Assembly: GCA_910578545.1 (NCBI GenBank)
Contig: CAJTPT010000007.1
Span: 52,591-116,590 of the forward strand
DNA: 64,000 nt
Source of the DNA: an uncultured Christensenella sp.
Lineage (GTDB): Bacteria > Bacillota > Clostridia > Christensenellales > Pumilibacteraceae
Direction: 5' to 3'
Under the pieces are notes generated by a model, which worked only from the letters and a program-made list of their open reading frames with translations, ran no database searches and had not been told where the DNA came from. The translations under genes and the position numbers were made by a program. Positions 9,045-18,793 of this stretch are shown piece by piece. Positions within the stretch are counted from its first letter, which is position 1. Each line of letters starts with the position of its first letter.

Positions 9045-10054
9045 CGGCGCGTGAAATCGGCAGCGAGTTTTGGGACGTGCCTATTTCTGACTCAAAAAAC
9101 TCGGTACTGAATAATAACCGAATAGTATGGTATTTATCCGGACGGTCTGCGCTATCGGCTATTATTCGTGATATATCGAGTTCTCGGAAAGTGTCACGCG
9201 TGTTAATGCCGTCTTGGTGTTGCGAGAGCATGATAGCCCCGTTTATTGAAGTGTGCGCGGAGGTTGAGTTTTACAGTGTGCTTATAGCGGACGGAAAGAT
9301 TGTAATCGATTATCCGCAACACTTTGACGCGGACGTTGTCGTAGTTATGGATTATTTCGGGTATTCATTCGATAATCAAATTCCTAACGTCGACTTTGTT
9401 GTAATTCGTGACGTTACTCATTCGGTTTTTTCGCGGCAATATTTCGATGCCGATTATTATTTCGGCAGCTTGCGTAAGTGGGCAGGGTTTTACACCGGCG
9501 GATTTGCGATAAAACAAAGCGGACAGATTGCACAGCCGTGTTTAAATAACGCAAAATATGTATTGTTGCGTAAGCATGCCATGGCGATGAAAAAAACTTA
9601 TATCGACGGAAAGCGTGCAGATAAAGAATATCTAAAAGTATTTTCGGAAGCGGAGCAAATACTCGATAGCGATAGCGAAATTTACTGCGCAGACGATACT
9701 GATATCACACGCGCACGATATCTCGACGTGGAATTTATAAAGCGTAAACGCCGAGAGAATGCCGCAGTACTGTTGTCGCGCTTGGACAAGCTTGCGTTGT
9801 TTTCGCCGAAAGCAAACGATTGCCCTCTCTTTGTTCCTATAGCTGTTGCGAACCGCGACGAGCTTAATGCGACGCTGGTTTCCGAGTCTGTTTACTGCCC
9901 GTGCCATTGGAATATATCGGAATTGCACCGTTTGTCCGCTGATGAAAAGCTTATATACGATTGTGAACTTAGCGTTGTGTGCGATCAACGGTATAACGCA
10001 GATGATATGAATCGCATTTGTGATATCATCGAAAGGACGGCGAAAGCGTGTTAA
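9041..10054 (+). CDS. divergent PLP-dependent aminotransferase-like protein
   Basis: About 337 residues, distantly like DegT/class V aminotransferases. The likely PLP lysine is in GSLRKWAGFYTGG. The block ADVVVVMDYFGYSFDN resembles the segment before the cofactor-binding Asp. LSGRSALSAIIRD near the N-terminus resembles the phosphate-binding stretch. The TTG at 9041 overlaps the upstream TGA and has GGAGCGGGG ahead of it; a GTG at 9023 in the same frame is the alternative start. The protein ends inside the next gene's start. It probably makes or modifies an amino sugar or an amino-acid substituent for the same glycan. The exact substrate is unknown. Confidence 0.6.
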   Translation: MTAREIGSEFWDVPISDSKNSVLNNNRIVWYLSGRSALSAIIRDISSSRKVSRVLMPSWCCESMIAPFIEVCAEVEFYSVLIADGKIVIDYPQHFDADVVVVMDYFGYSFDNQIPNVDFVVIRDVTHSVFSRQYFDADYYFGSLRKWAGFYTGGFAIKQSGQIAQPCLNNAKYVLLRKHAMAMKKTYIDGKRADKEYLKVFSEAEQILDSDSEIYCADDTDITRARYLDVEFIKRKRRENAAVLLSRLDKLALFSPKANDCPLFVPIAVANRDELNATLVSESVYCPCHWNISELHRLSADEKLIYDCELSVVCDQRYNADDMNRICDIIERTAKAC

Positions 10055-11088
10055 AGGTTTTCACGTTATCTCAAAGTACGGAATGGGATAAAACGGTCAA
10101 ATCGTTTTCCGATTACGACGCCTACTATCTAAGCGGATATGTAAAGTCGTTTGAAATACACGGTGACGGAGAGCCGTTGCTTTTTTATTATGAGAACCGC
10201 GGAATACGCGCTATTAACGTTGTGATGAAGCGCGATATTTCAAATGACGCTCGGTTTAAAGATAAAATAGAAAAGGACAAATATTTCGATTTTATAACGC
10301 CTTACGGATACGGTGGTTGGATAATCGAGGGCGACGGGGATAAATCGCAATTATTCGAGGTATATGTAAAGTGGTGTGCGGACAACGGCATTGTCAGCGA
10401 GTTTGTGCGCCTGCACCCGATTATTTGCAACTTTAACAATATTGCACCGGCGTATGAAGTCGTCAGGCTTGGTAATACCGTTTCTATGGATTTAAGCTCT
10501 TTAGACGATATATGGGATAATCTTACAAGTAAGAACAGAAACGTAATACGGAAAGCGGAAAAGAGCGGTGTAAAGATAGGGCAAGGTAATAGCGAGGATT
10601 TGTACGACGCGTTTCGCGTAATATACAACGGCACCATGGATAGGGATAACGCCGATCGATACTACTATTTCGGCAAAGAATTTTATTGTGCATTGCGTGA
10701 CGGGCTCAAAGATAATTCTGCCGTATTCTATGCCAAAAACGCCGACGGCAAAATAATCGCCGCGTCGATAATTCTTTTTTGCAACGATAAGATGAGCTAT
10801 CATCTTTCGGGTTCTGTTGCGGAATACCGCAATATTGCGCCTACGAATCTATTGTTGTACAAGGCGGCTTTGTGGGGCTGTCACAATGGATATAAGACGT
10901 TTCATCTGGGCGGCGGAGTAGGCGCGCACGAGGACAATCTTTTTAAGTTTAAACGCGCGTTTTACAAAGGCGAGCTTTCGGAATTTTATATCGGTAAAAA
11001 GATATTCGATTGCACAAAATATAATGAATTGCTTATGCTTCGTCCCGACAGAGAGCAAAGCGGATTTTTCCCGGAATACAGGAGCTGA
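10048..11088 (+). CDS. FemAB/GNAT-like acyltransferase
   Basis: 346 residues with the character of FemAB-type aminoacyl or acyl transferases, built from GNAT folds. Supporting segments are DNLTSKNRNVIRKAEKSGVK, a typical lead into the second GNAT domain, then IIAASIILFCNDKMSYHLSG and FHLGGGVGAHEDNLFKFKRA near the C-terminus. Family members attach amino acids or acyl groups to peptidoglycan or glycan precursors. The GTG start at 10048 overlaps the preceding stop by 7 nt. In this operon it most likely decorates the repeat unit made from the amino sugar. A cell-wall crosslinking role is possible but less likely from context. Confidence 0.7.
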   Translation: MLKVFTLSQSTEWDKTVKSFSDYDAYYLSGYVKSFEIHGDGEPLLFYYENRGIRAINVVMKRDISNDARFKDKIEKDKYFDFITPYGYGGWIIEGDGDKSQLFEVYVKWCADNGIVSEFVRLHPIICNFNNIAPAYEVVRLGNTVSMDLSSLDDIWDNLTSKNRNVIRKAEKSGVKIGQGNSEDLYDAFRVIYNGTMDRDNADRYYYFGKEFYCALRDGLKDNSAVFYAKNADGKIIAASIILFCNDKMSYHLSGSVAEYRNIAPTNLLLYKAALWGCHNGYKTFHLGGGVGAHEDNLFKFKRAFYKGELSEFYIGKKIFDCTKYNELLMLRPDREQSGFFPEYRS

Positions 11089-11090
11089 TA

Positions 11091-12356
11091 ATGGATATTT
11101 TAATGATAACGCATTTTTGTGTTTTACCTTGGGAAAAAGGGAACGGCAGATTTGCGTATATTGCAAACGAGCTCGCCGCGCTTGGGCATGATGTGGAAAA
11201 CGTCACTTCATCCTTTTCGCATGACGCCAAACAACAGCGCAGTATGCGTGACGCGGAAGCACATTGCGCAGAGCTACCGTACAAAATTACGTTGATTAGC
11301 GAGCCCGATTACAAAAAGAACGTTTCGTTAAAGCGCTTGAGCAGTCATAAAAAATTCGCAAAAAATTTATCGAGCTATCTTAAAGAACGGGCAAAACCGG
11401 ACGTGGTGTATTGCGCTGTTCCGTCGCTCGACGTTGCTAAAACCGCGGCGGATTATTGCAAAAACAACGGTGTGAGGTTTGTAATCGACGTGCAAGATTT
11501 ATGGCCCGAAGCGTTTAAAATGGTGTTTAACGTGCCCGTTCTCGGCAATATTATGTTTTCGCCAATGGAGCGCAAGGCAAACAAAGCGTATTCGGCGGCG
11601 GACGCAGTAATTGCGGTTTCCGAAACGTATGCGGCGCGAGCTTTGCGCGTAAATAAAAAAAGCAAGACCGCCAGCGTCGTATACTTAGGAACCGATAAAG
11701 CTTATTTTGACGAGTGCGCCTCGGCGCACGCGCCTGTTACTGAAGAGAGTGTTGTAAACCGAATAGTTGCTCAGCTCGGCGGGAATGCCGACGGCGATAA
11801 AAAGATACGATTGGTTTATATCGGAACACTCGGTAACAGTTATGATTTGCCAACTGTGTTCGACGCTTTAAAAAGGCTTGACAAATCCGTTTTGGACAAC
11901 CTCGAAGTTATTGTTATGGGCGACGGGCCGAAGCGCGGCGAGTTTGAAGTAGCGGCGGCAGGTTTGCCCGTAGTGTTTACAGGTAATCTTTCGTATCCCG
12001 ATATGGTCTGGATACTTACGCGTTGCGATATCGCTTTAAATCCGATTGTAAAAGGGTCTGCCGGAAGCGTGATAAACAAGCATATGGATTACGCCATGGC
12101 AGGACTTCCCGTAATCAACACGCAAGAAAGTGCGGAGTACCGTGCATTATTGGATAGGTTCGCGTGCGGTGTAAATTGCAGATGCCAAAACTCCGACGAC
12201 GTGGCTAAAGCCATATGCGAGCTTGTTACTAATAGGGAAAAAGCTGCCGAGCTTGGACGTAACTCGCGTAGAATGGGCGAGGATTTGTTCGACAGGAAAA
12301 CCGCGTATAAAAAAATCGTCGACGTCATTTGCGGCGACGCAGAGGAGAAAAAATGA
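11091..12356 (+). CDS. GT4-family glycosyltransferase
   Basis: A 421-residue glycosyltransferase with the GT-B fold. The N-terminal domain starts MDILMITHFCVLPWEKGNGR. The central FVIDVQDLWPEAF and VIAVSETYA are typical of WbuB/WcaI-like GT4 enzymes. The C-terminal domain has RLVYIGTLGNSYDLPTVFDA, VIVMGDGPKRGEFE and a donor-binding region around IVKGSAGSVINKHMDYAMAG. It probably adds the second sugar to the lipid-linked priming sugar on the cytoplasmic face. The start is 2 nt after the previous stop, and the end overlaps the next gene by 4 nt (ATGA). Confidence 0.88.
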   Translation: MDILMITHFCVLPWEKGNGRFAYIANELAALGHDVENVTSSFSHDAKQQRSMRDAEAHCAELPYKITLISEPDYKKNVSLKRLSSHKKFAKNLSSYLKERAKPDVVYCAVPSLDVAKTAADYCKNNGVRFVIDVQDLWPEAFKMVFNVPVLGNIMFSPMERKANKAYSAADAVIAVSETYAARALRVNKKSKTASVVYLGTDKAYFDECASAHAPVTEESVVNRIVAQLGGNADGDKKIRLVYIGTLGNSYDLPTVFDALKRLDKSVLDNLEVIVMGDGPKRGEFEVAAAGLPVVFTGNLSYPDMVWILTRCDIALNPIVKGSAGSVINKHMDYAMAGLPVINTQESAEYRALLDRFACGVNCRCQNSDDVAKAICELVTNREKAAELGRNSRRMGEDLFDRKTAYKKIVDVICGDAEEKK

Positions 12357-13258
12357 AAGGGCATGGAGACGTCCTATCGAGATTTCCCGAATATAAGCTT
12401 TCGGACGAACAGCGTGAAAAATTACATGCCGAGTTGTTTGAAATGATGTGCGATTTCAAGGATATTTGCGAAACGAATAATCTTACGTTTATGCTGTGCG
12501 GCGGAACGTTACTCGGCGCGGTAAGGCACGGCGGGTTTATACCGTGGGATGACGACGTGGACGTAATGATGCCGCGCGCTGATTATGAAAAGCTATATTC
12601 GGTATTTGATGGGAATGAAAAATATTACATTGACGGACCCGAAAAAGCCGAGTGCGCGCACAAAATGATAAAAATAATGAAGCGCGGCACGACGTACGTG
12701 GAAATCGGGTCCGACCACCCCGACTATCCTGCGGGTAAAAATCTTTTTATCGATATTTTTCCTATAGACAACATGCCGAAAGGTAAGTCCAAATTGCGCG
12801 CGTTACGTTTTTACGTGGCGTTTCACGCGGCAAGCCTGATTTATGAAAATAAGTATCGTTCGCCTGCTCTGGAAAAATTGGCTAAGGTCGATAAAGAAAT
12901 AAAAAAGTACTACCGCATGCGGCATAATTTCGCGCGTATTTTGCGACTGTTCGGTAGCGGAAAACGTTACACTAAAAAGGCGCTAAAGCTTGCTGACTAT
13001 AAAAAAACTACCGGCTATTTGGGTATCCCGCTCGGGATCGCGTACAATCGGGAAAAGTTTGAGGCACGTGTTTTGTCCGAAGTAAGCGAGCTTGATTTTT
13101 GCGGCGTACCGTTCCCCGTACCTACGCATTATCGCGAGTATTTGGAAAATCTGTACGGACCGGACTACATGAGCCCGCCGCCGCCCGCAAAGCGCGGCTC
13201 GCATGCCGTGGCAAAATTCGTACCGTTTGCAGGCGAAAATGAAGAGGGCGTAAAATGA
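12353..13258 (+). CDS. LicD-family phosphotransferase (first copy)
   Basis: 301 residues of the LicD nucleotidyltransferase-fold family, members of which move phosphorylcholine or a polyol phosphate from a CDP carrier to a glycan. The signature CGGTLLGAVRHGGFIPWDDD, followed by VDVMMPRADYEKL, contains the metal-binding acidic residues. The ATG at 12353 has GAGGAG just upstream, so this start is preferred over an in-frame one 24 nt earlier. It overlaps the glycosyltransferase stop and the next licD start. A Pro/Lys-rich stretch, SPPPPAKRGSH, lies near the C-terminus. The donor is unknown; the cytidylyltransferase two genes downstream suggests a CDP-linked compound. Confidence 0.88.
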   Translation: MKGHGDVLSRFPEYKLSDEQREKLHAELFEMMCDFKDICETNNLTFMLCGGTLLGAVRHGGFIPWDDDVDVMMPRADYEKLYSVFDGNEKYYIDGPEKAECAHKMIKIMKRGTTYVEIGSDHPDYPAGKNLFIDIFPIDNMPKGKSKLRALRFYVAFHAASLIYENKYRSPALEKLAKVDKEIKKYYRMRHNFARILRLFGSGKRYTKKALKLADYKKTTGYLGIPLGIAYNREKFEARVLSEVSELDFCGVPFPVPTHYREYLENLYGPDYMSPPPPAKRGSHAVAKFVPFAGENEEGVK

Positions 13259-14058
13259 CCGATATACAGCAAAAGCTTCTGGAAATGCTCGCTTGGTACG
13301 ACGGGTTTTGTGCCGAACACGGACTTATCTATTACGCGATAGGCGGCACGCTTTTGGGTGCGGTACGGCATGGCGGGTTTATCCCGTGGGACGACGATAT
13401 CGACGTCGGCATGCCGCGTAATGATTACGAGCGATTTAAGTCGCTTATGAAAGGTGTGAGTGGGAGATACCGTGCGGAGACAGCCGACGACGGCAACCGC
13501 GAATTCACGTATAGCTTTTGTAAACTGTATGATACTACCACAACCGCCGTATGCGATACTCGGTATAAAATCAAACGGGGATTATTTATAGACGTTTTCC
13601 CGTTTGACGGATTGGGCGATACTAAGGACGGTGCGCTAAAACGGTTTGAAAAATTACAGTTCCGCAGAAAAATGGTTACGGCAAAACGTAACGGTATCAA
13701 TCGCAAACTGTCGTTTTCTATGAATACGGCAATAGTCCTTTCCAAATTGTTGCCGTTCAGCTGGCATCGTTCGTTAAAAAAGACGCACCGAATTTGTGCG
13801 GAGTTTGATTTTGATAGCAGTAAATACGTGGCAAACGTTTTCGGTCGCTGGCACGGGCGCGAGGTTGTTGAGCGCGAGTGGTTAGGCACACCCGAAAGAT
13901 ATCGGTTTGAAACAATAGATATTTGCGGGCCGAATGACGCCGATAGATATCTTACCGCAATATACGGCGATTACATGACGCCGCCAAAGGAAACGGACAG
14001 AAAACCCGACCATGAGTGTTTGTCGCTCGATTTAAATAAATCATACTTGGAGAAATAA
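13255..14058 (+). CDS. LicD-family phosphotransferase (second copy)
   Basis: 267 residues, paralogous to the preceding gene. It shares AIGGTLLGAVRHGGFIPWDD followed by DIDVGMPRNDYERF. After the shared N-terminal third the two proteins differ, so they probably act on different acceptors or positions. The ATG overlaps the upstream TGA (ATGA), a sign of coupling. It is followed after 1 nt by the cytidylyltransferase gene. As for the first copy, transfer of a phosphorylated substituent from a CDP donor is the expected chemistry. Confidence 0.88.
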   Translation: MTDIQQKLLEMLAWYDGFCAEHGLIYYAIGGTLLGAVRHGGFIPWDDDIDVGMPRNDYERFKSLMKGVSGRYRAETADDGNREFTYSFCKLYDTTTTAVCDTRYKIKRGLFIDVFPFDGLGDTKDGALKRFEKLQFRRKMVTAKRNGINRKLSFSMNTAIVLSKLLPFSWHRSLKKTHRICAEFDFDSSKYVANVFGRWHGREVVEREWLGTPERYRFETIDICGPNDADRYLTAIYGDYMTPPKETDRKPDHECLSLDLNKSYLEK

Positions 14059-14059
14059 A

Positions 14060-14779
14060 ATGAAAAATATCGCTATAATAATAGCCGGAGGATCCGGCAA
14101 GCGTACAGGACAGCCTGTTCCCAAACAGTTTCTTACTATTAACGACAAACCGATTATAATTTACACGTTGGAAAATTTTCAGAACAATCCCAATGTCGAC
14201 GAAATAATAGTTGTTTGTATCGACGGGTGGGAACACGTCCTCGACGCTTATGCCAAACAGTTCGATATAACCAAACTCAAGCATATAGTAAAAAGCGGCG
14301 AGTCGGCACAGGGTTCCATATTCAACGGCGTCGAGTTTGCCTATAACAATTATCCATCCGACACTTGCGTTATTATTCACGACGGCATTCGTCCGCTTGT
14401 CGACGAGAGCGTGCTTAACGACGTTATAGAAGTTTGTCATAAGTACGGAAACGGCGTAACGTCGCTTCCTTATAACGAGCAGATATTTGTTATAAAAGAC
14501 GAAAAATGTACCGACAAATACATCCCACGTGAAACGTTGCGTCGCGTGTCAACACCCCAAGCATATACTTTGGGCAAACTATATGAGTGCTATTTAAAGG
14601 CGCAAAAGACAGGGGTGGGGTACACACAGTCCTCGTATGTAAATACTATGATGGCGGATCTCGGCGAGACGTTGTATTTTGCCAAGGGCTCGGACAAAAA
14701 TATCAAACTTACCACAAAGGATGATTTGCAGATATTCATGGGGTATATTCAAGGCGGGAGTAAAAATTATCTGAAATGA
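14060..14779 (+). CDS. IspD/TarI-like cytidylyltransferase
   Basis: 239 residues of the IspD family, which makes CDP-linked alcohols from CTP and a polyol phosphate. The CTP-binding N-terminus reads IIIAGGSGKRTGQPVPKQF. Further family landmarks are VIIHDGIRPLVDESV and ETLRRVSTPQAYTLGKL. Position between two licD genes and an SDR gene favours a surface-polymer role, making CDP-ribitol or a similar donor for LicD, over isoprenoid synthesis. Sequence alone does not settle ribitol-5-P against methylerythritol-4-P as substrate. It overlaps the next gene by 4 nt. Confidence 0.82.
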   Translation: MKNIAIIIAGGSGKRTGQPVPKQFLTINDKPIIIYTLENFQNNPNVDEIIVVCIDGWEHVLDAYAKQFDITKLKHIVKSGESAQGSIFNGVEFAYNNYPSDTCVIIHDGIRPLVDESVLNDVIEVCHKYGNGVTSLPYNEQIFVIKDEKCTDKYIPRETLRRVSTPQAYTLGKLYECYLKAQKTGVGYTQSSYVNTMMADLGETLYFAKGSDKNIKLTTKDDLQIFMGYIQGGSKNYLK

Positions 14780-15795
14780 TATATACTGATATCGAAAAGC
14801 AAGACATACGCAAACTTGCGGCTATGCCGTACGGTTGGAGTGCGCTCAAAAACAAAACGGTTTTGATAAGCGGCGGCACCGGATTTATCGGTTCTTACAT
14901 GATTGAGGTCTTTAAAGAACGTAATGCCGTATACGGCGATAATATATCCATCGTTTGCCTATCTCGTCATGCGCCCGAAGACGGCGGTTGCGTTAAATAT
15001 ATTGCTGCAGATATAACAAAACCGTTTGAGATAGCGGGGAGTGTAGATTTTATAATTCATCTTGCGTCTAACACTCATCCTGCTCAGTATGTAACCGACC
15101 CGATAGGCACGATCACGACTAACGTTTTCGGTTGTTATAATTTGTTGGAGGTTGCAAGGGCAAAAAATGCGAAGCGTTTTTTGCTAGCGTCAAGCGTTGA
15201 AATATACGGAAACGGCAACGAAATACCGTTTGCGGAGCAAGACTGCGGGTATATAGATTGTAATACGGCACGTTCGGGATATAATGAATCAAAGCGCGTG
15301 TCGGAAAGTCTGTGCCAGTCGTATGGCGCACGGTACGGAATAGAGTGTGTTGTAGGTAGGCTTGCGCGCGTTTTCGGCGCCGATAGAAAAAACGATACCA
15401 AAGCGCTTGCGCAGTTTATGGAAAAGGCGGTATGCGGCGAAGATATCGTGTTAAAAAGCAAGGGCGGACAACGCTTTTCTTATTGTTATGTGACCGATGC
15501 CGTCAGCGGACTGCTTAAGATATTGCTTGACGGTAAAAGCGGCGAGGCGTATAACGTGTCTGATGATGACGACGGGAATACGCTTGGCGATTACGCAAGG
15601 CATATCGCGTCGCTCGCCGGCACGAAAGTGGTATTCGAGCTTGACAATGCGCAAAAAGGCGCGTCGGTTTCTTGCTTCGCGTTGTTGGATTGCGGCAAGC
15701 TTAAAGGGCTCGGATGGACGCCGAGTTATACTGTCGAACGTGGATTAAAAACGACGTATGAGATTAAAAAAGTTTTAAACAGCCATGGAAGATAG
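14776..15795 (+). CDS. NAD-dependent epimerase/dehydratase (extended SDR)
   Basis: 339 residues with an extended short-chain dehydrogenase fold. The nucleotide motif is VLISGGTGFIGSYM. The active-site area shows LLASSVEIYGNG and then SGYNESKRVSE, giving the YxxxK pair. HLASNTHPAQYVTDPI is typical of nucleotide-sugar dehydratase/epimerase relatives. It directly follows the cytidylyltransferase (ATGA overlap), so its substrate may be a CDP-linked sugar, though a UDP- or dTDP-sugar cannot be excluded. It ends 11 nt inside the polymerase gene. Confidence 0.82.
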   Translation: MIYTDIEKQDIRKLAAMPYGWSALKNKTVLISGGTGFIGSYMIEVFKERNAVYGDNISIVCLSRHAPEDGGCVKYIAADITKPFEIAGSVDFIIHLASNTHPAQYVTDPIGTITTNVFGCYNLLEVARAKNAKRFLLASSVEIYGNGNEIPFAEQDCGYIDCNTARSGYNESKRVSESLCQSYGARYGIECVVGRLARVFGADRKNDTKALAQFMEKAVCGEDIVLKSKGGQRFSYCYVTDAVSGLLKILLDGKSGEAYNVSDDDDGNTLGDYARHIASLAGTKVVFELDNAQKGASVSCFALLDCGKLKGLGWTPSYTVERGLKTTYEIKKVLNSHGR

Positions 15796-17047
15796 TCCAA
15801 TAATAACAGCCGATTATAGGCAACCGGCTCTTATAAAATATAAAAAACGTTGTAGTAAGGCGTATAATGCGGCGCTGATGCTTATTGCGTTGTTGCTATA
15901 CAGCGTTTTTTATGATCTTGCATTGGGGTATACATCCGAAGACGGAGTGGCCTTATATCTCGTTTTGAGAATTTTTCCGCGATTATTTGTAATGGCCGTT
16001 TTATTGATAGGAATAATTTATAAGATAAACGTATATGGAAAAGTAAACAAAAAAGTAAGGATCCTTTGTTATTCGCTCATCTTACTGTTTGTATTTATCA
16101 TGATTTCGTTTTTGTTCAATTTGTCGGGAGCGACGTATATAACATCATTGGCGATTGCGATATCGGCATTTACTTACTTTTCTTTTTATCGGTTGAGAGA
16201 ACAAGAGATTCGTCGGTTGCTTTTTTGTTTTGCTTTGACGGTGGCGGTGTGTTTGCTTTTTACCTCGGAACTGGGTGAAAGCTCTACGGATAGATTAAAT
16301 TCTAATACAGGCGGGTTTTTACTCGTCATGCTCTTTTGCATAACTTTTACGTATTTTTGTAAGACAAAAAAGTTTCTGTATTTTGTATTGTCCGTGGCGT
16401 GCGTAATATTGCAAGTCATATTTGTCGCACGAACAGCCTTGCTGGGATTAATTTTATATACGACGGCGTTGCTTATATTGCGCGGATTAAAGCGTAGCTT
16501 TAAGTTTAAAACGGTATTCGTCGTGTTATTGTTGATAGTAGTCGGCTCGATTATATTTTCTTATATATACAGCACTGTGATTTTCGATAAGTACGGGAAA
16601 GGCGCAATAATAATTTTCGGCAAGGATTTGTTTACAGGTCGGCAGGGTATATGGAAAACGGCATTTGAACTGATATTAAGCTCGCCTGTATTCGGTACTG
16701 GTAGCGCGCTCAACAATGCGCTCGGATTGAACGGTGCGACTGGCGCGTTCAACAACGCTCACAGTCAGGCGCTGGGTATCATGGTCGCCTACGGCATACC
16801 TGTATTTTGTGTTTTTTATATAACGCTTTGTTTGGCGCTGGCTTTGCCGTATTGTAGGCGCGACGGACAACAAAAACGTGCCGGTGCGATATTTATTGCG
16901 GTCTGTCTAATCATGTGTTATTTCGAGACGTATTTTTTCTCGATACACAGATGTATAGCTATAGTTATGGCTTACGTGCTTATATCGAATATTTCGGCGT
17001 TGCGCACTCGAAAGAACATACAAAATTCTAACAAACAGAAAAAATAA
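15785..17047 (+). CDS. Wzy/O-antigen-ligase-like membrane protein
   Basis: 420 residues, mostly hydrophobic, with about ten to twelve predicted membrane helices spread from residue 25 to 410. A larger loop between later helices contains GRQGIWKTAFELILSSPVFG, then TGSALNNALGL and NAHSQALGIMVAYG. This order (G-R-W in the loop, then G, then N-x-H) is the signature of Wzy polymerases and WaaL-type ligases. It would polymerise the repeat unit or ligate the chain on the outer face of the membrane. It overlaps the epimerase by 11 nt and abuts the flippase gene. Confidence 0.8.
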   Translation: MEDSPIITADYRQPALIKYKKRCSKAYNAALMLIALLLYSVFYDLALGYTSEDGVALYLVLRIFPRLFVMAVLLIGIIYKINVYGKVNKKVRILCYSLILLFVFIMISFLFNLSGATYITSLAIAISAFTYFSFYRLREQEIRRLLFCFALTVAVCLLFTSELGESSTDRLNSNTGGFLLVMLFCITFTYFCKTKKFLYFVLSVACVILQVIFVARTALLGLILYTTALLILRGLKRSFKFKTVFVVLLLIVVGSIIFSYIYSTVIFDKYGKGAIIIFGKDLFTGRQGIWKTAFELILSSPVFGTGSALNNALGLNGATGAFNNAHSQALGIMVAYGIPVFCVFYITLCLALALPYCRRDGQQKRAGAIFIAVCLIMCYFETYFFSIHRCIAIVMAYVLISNISALRTRKNIQNSNKQKK

Positions 17048-18724
17048 ATGGATAAAAAACGCGGCATAAAAAACGTTTCGGTTTCCGTACTATTTAAAAT
17101 TTTACTCCTTGTAGGCTCATTGCTTATAAGGAGATATTTGATTAGGTACATCGGCAACGAGATTAACGGACTTAATTCGCTGTATCTGTCGATATTGAAT
17201 GTTTTATCTGTTGCAGAGCTCGGCTTGGACAGTGCGATAATTTTCTGTATGTACAAGCCCGTTGTGGATGGGGATAAAGCAAAGGTTTCGGCATTATACG
17301 GGTTGTTTACCGGGCTGTATTTGATTTTTGCCGTTGCGATAGTGGTCGGCGGGTGTGCGCTACTGCCCGCGCTTCCGTACTTGGCCAAAGACCACGCCAA
17401 TACAGGCGTGAATTTATATTTGACGTTTGGACTTATGCTCATATCCGTTGTGATGTCGTATATGTTCAGCTCCAAGACGTCGCTTGTAAACGCATACAAG
17501 AATAACTATATCAGCACGACCATTCAGTCGTCGGGGTTGTTACTGCAATACGTTTTGCAAATTATAGTGCTTGTCACGACGCAATCGTTTGTATTCTACT
17601 TGATTTGCAGGATTGTTGCGGTGGCAGTCCAGTGGGGCGTCACGGAGATAGTAGCGCGCAAAAAGTACGGCGATATAATAAGAGATAAGCAGGCTGTCGA
17701 CGCCGAAACCAAAAAGGTTGTTACCAAAAACGTAAAAGCCATGTTTATGCACAAGGTGGGCTACGTTCTTGTCAACACAGTGGACAGTATCGTTATATCG
17801 GCGTTTATCGGCGTCGGTATGCTCGGCGGATATACCAACTACACGGCAATAGTGACTTCCATGGTTAGTGTAATAACGTTATGCTTTACGCCGTTGACAT
17901 CGGTAATAGGGCATATGTTCGTCGAAGAAAGTACTAATAACGCGCGTCGGTATTTTAAGTTTTTCCATACGTTCAATTTTGTTCTCGCAGTCGTTTTCTT
18001 TCTCGGTTATTATTCAATAATAGACAACCTTGTAGCTATTTTATTCGGCAGCGATTTGGTAATGGCGCGGTCGATTGCAATGGTAATAACCGTCAATTAC
18101 TTCATTCAGTTCATGCGGCGTTCGACGATTCTGTTTAGAGATGCGTCGGGCACGTTCTACAACAATCGGTGGATGCCTATTTGCGAGGGCTTGCTTAACG
18201 TCGCTCTGTCCATACTGTTTGTAAAGGTTTTTCCCGAGCAATACAATATCGTGGGCGTTATCGTCGCGACGATAATCACCAATCTGTTTATCTGTCATAT
18301 AGTCGAACCGCACGTTTTGTATAAGTATGCGCTAAAGTCGAGCCCGAAATGGTATTATGTTAGAAATTACGGCTGCATAGCAATCTTTACCGCAACTATG
18401 TTTGCTCTGCATTTTTCCATGGTGTCTATAGATAATCAATGGCTGGAGCTTTTGGCAAACGGGTTTATTTCGGTTGCGTTCTCGCTCGGTATTTCGGCGG
18501 CGGTCGCTCTTATGAGCAAGGACTTCCGCCACTACATGAAAAATATTTTGCACAAACTATTCAAGCGCAGTAAGCCCGCCATGGAAGCTGTTGCGGTATC
18601 GGATGATTCTACTGCTGCGGTCGAAGAGCATTTTGCCGAAACGCAAACGACGATTTCCAATCCCGACGCTGAATCGGCGCCTAACGATATGCCGCCGACG
18701 GAAGAAGGCGATTTGTCGCAATAG
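17048..18724 (+). CDS. Wzx-like polysaccharide flippase
   Basis: 558 residues of the MATE/polysaccharide-biosynthesis transporter superfamily with about 12-14 membrane helices. The N-terminus, LLLVGSLLIRRYLIRYIGNE followed by INGLNSLYLSILNVLSVAELGL, matches the Wzx pattern seen in Firmicutes capsule clusters. A long acidic, disordered-looking tail of about 45 residues (from AVSDDSTAAVEEHF to the end) follows the last helix. It would move lipid-linked repeat units across the membrane for the polymerase encoded just upstream. It is the last gene of the operon and is followed by a terminator shared with sigG. Confidence 0.85.
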   Translation: MDKKRGIKNVSVSVLFKILLLVGSLLIRRYLIRYIGNEINGLNSLYLSILNVLSVAELGLDSAIIFCMYKPVVDGDKAKVSALYGLFTGLYLIFAVAIVVGGCALLPALPYLAKDHANTGVNLYLTFGLMLISVVMSYMFSSKTSLVNAYKNNYISTTIQSSGLLLQYVLQIIVLVTTQSFVFYLICRIVAVAVQWGVTEIVARKKYGDIIRDKQAVDAETKKVVTKNVKAMFMHKVGYVLVNTVDSIVISAFIGVGMLGGYTNYTAIVTSMVSVITLCFTPLTSVIGHMFVEESTNNARRYFKFFHTFNFVLAVVFFLGYYSIIDNLVAILFGSDLVMARSIAMVITVNYFIQFMRRSTILFRDASGTFYNNRWMPICEGLLNVALSILFVKVFPEQYNIVGVIVATIITNLFICHIVEPHVLYKYALKSSPKWYYVRNYGCIAIFTATMFALHFSMVSIDNQWLELLANGFISVAFSLGISAAVALMSKDFRHYMKNILHKLFKRSKPAMEAVAVSDDSTAAVEEHFAETQTTISNPDAESAPNDMPPTEEGDLSQ

Positions 18725-18756
18725 GCTGATTTTATCTTCATATTTCTTTGCATAAT

Positions 18757-18792
18757 AAAAAGCACTCGCAAGTTTGTTACGAGTGCTTTTTT
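18757..18792. terminator. bidirectional terminator between the glycan operon and sigG
   Basis: AAAAAGCACTCG (18757-18768) and CGAGTGCTTTTTT (18780-18792) form a strong stem with A and T runs on both sides, between two convergent genes. It can serve both strands. Confidence 0.85.
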
Positions 18793-18793
18793 G

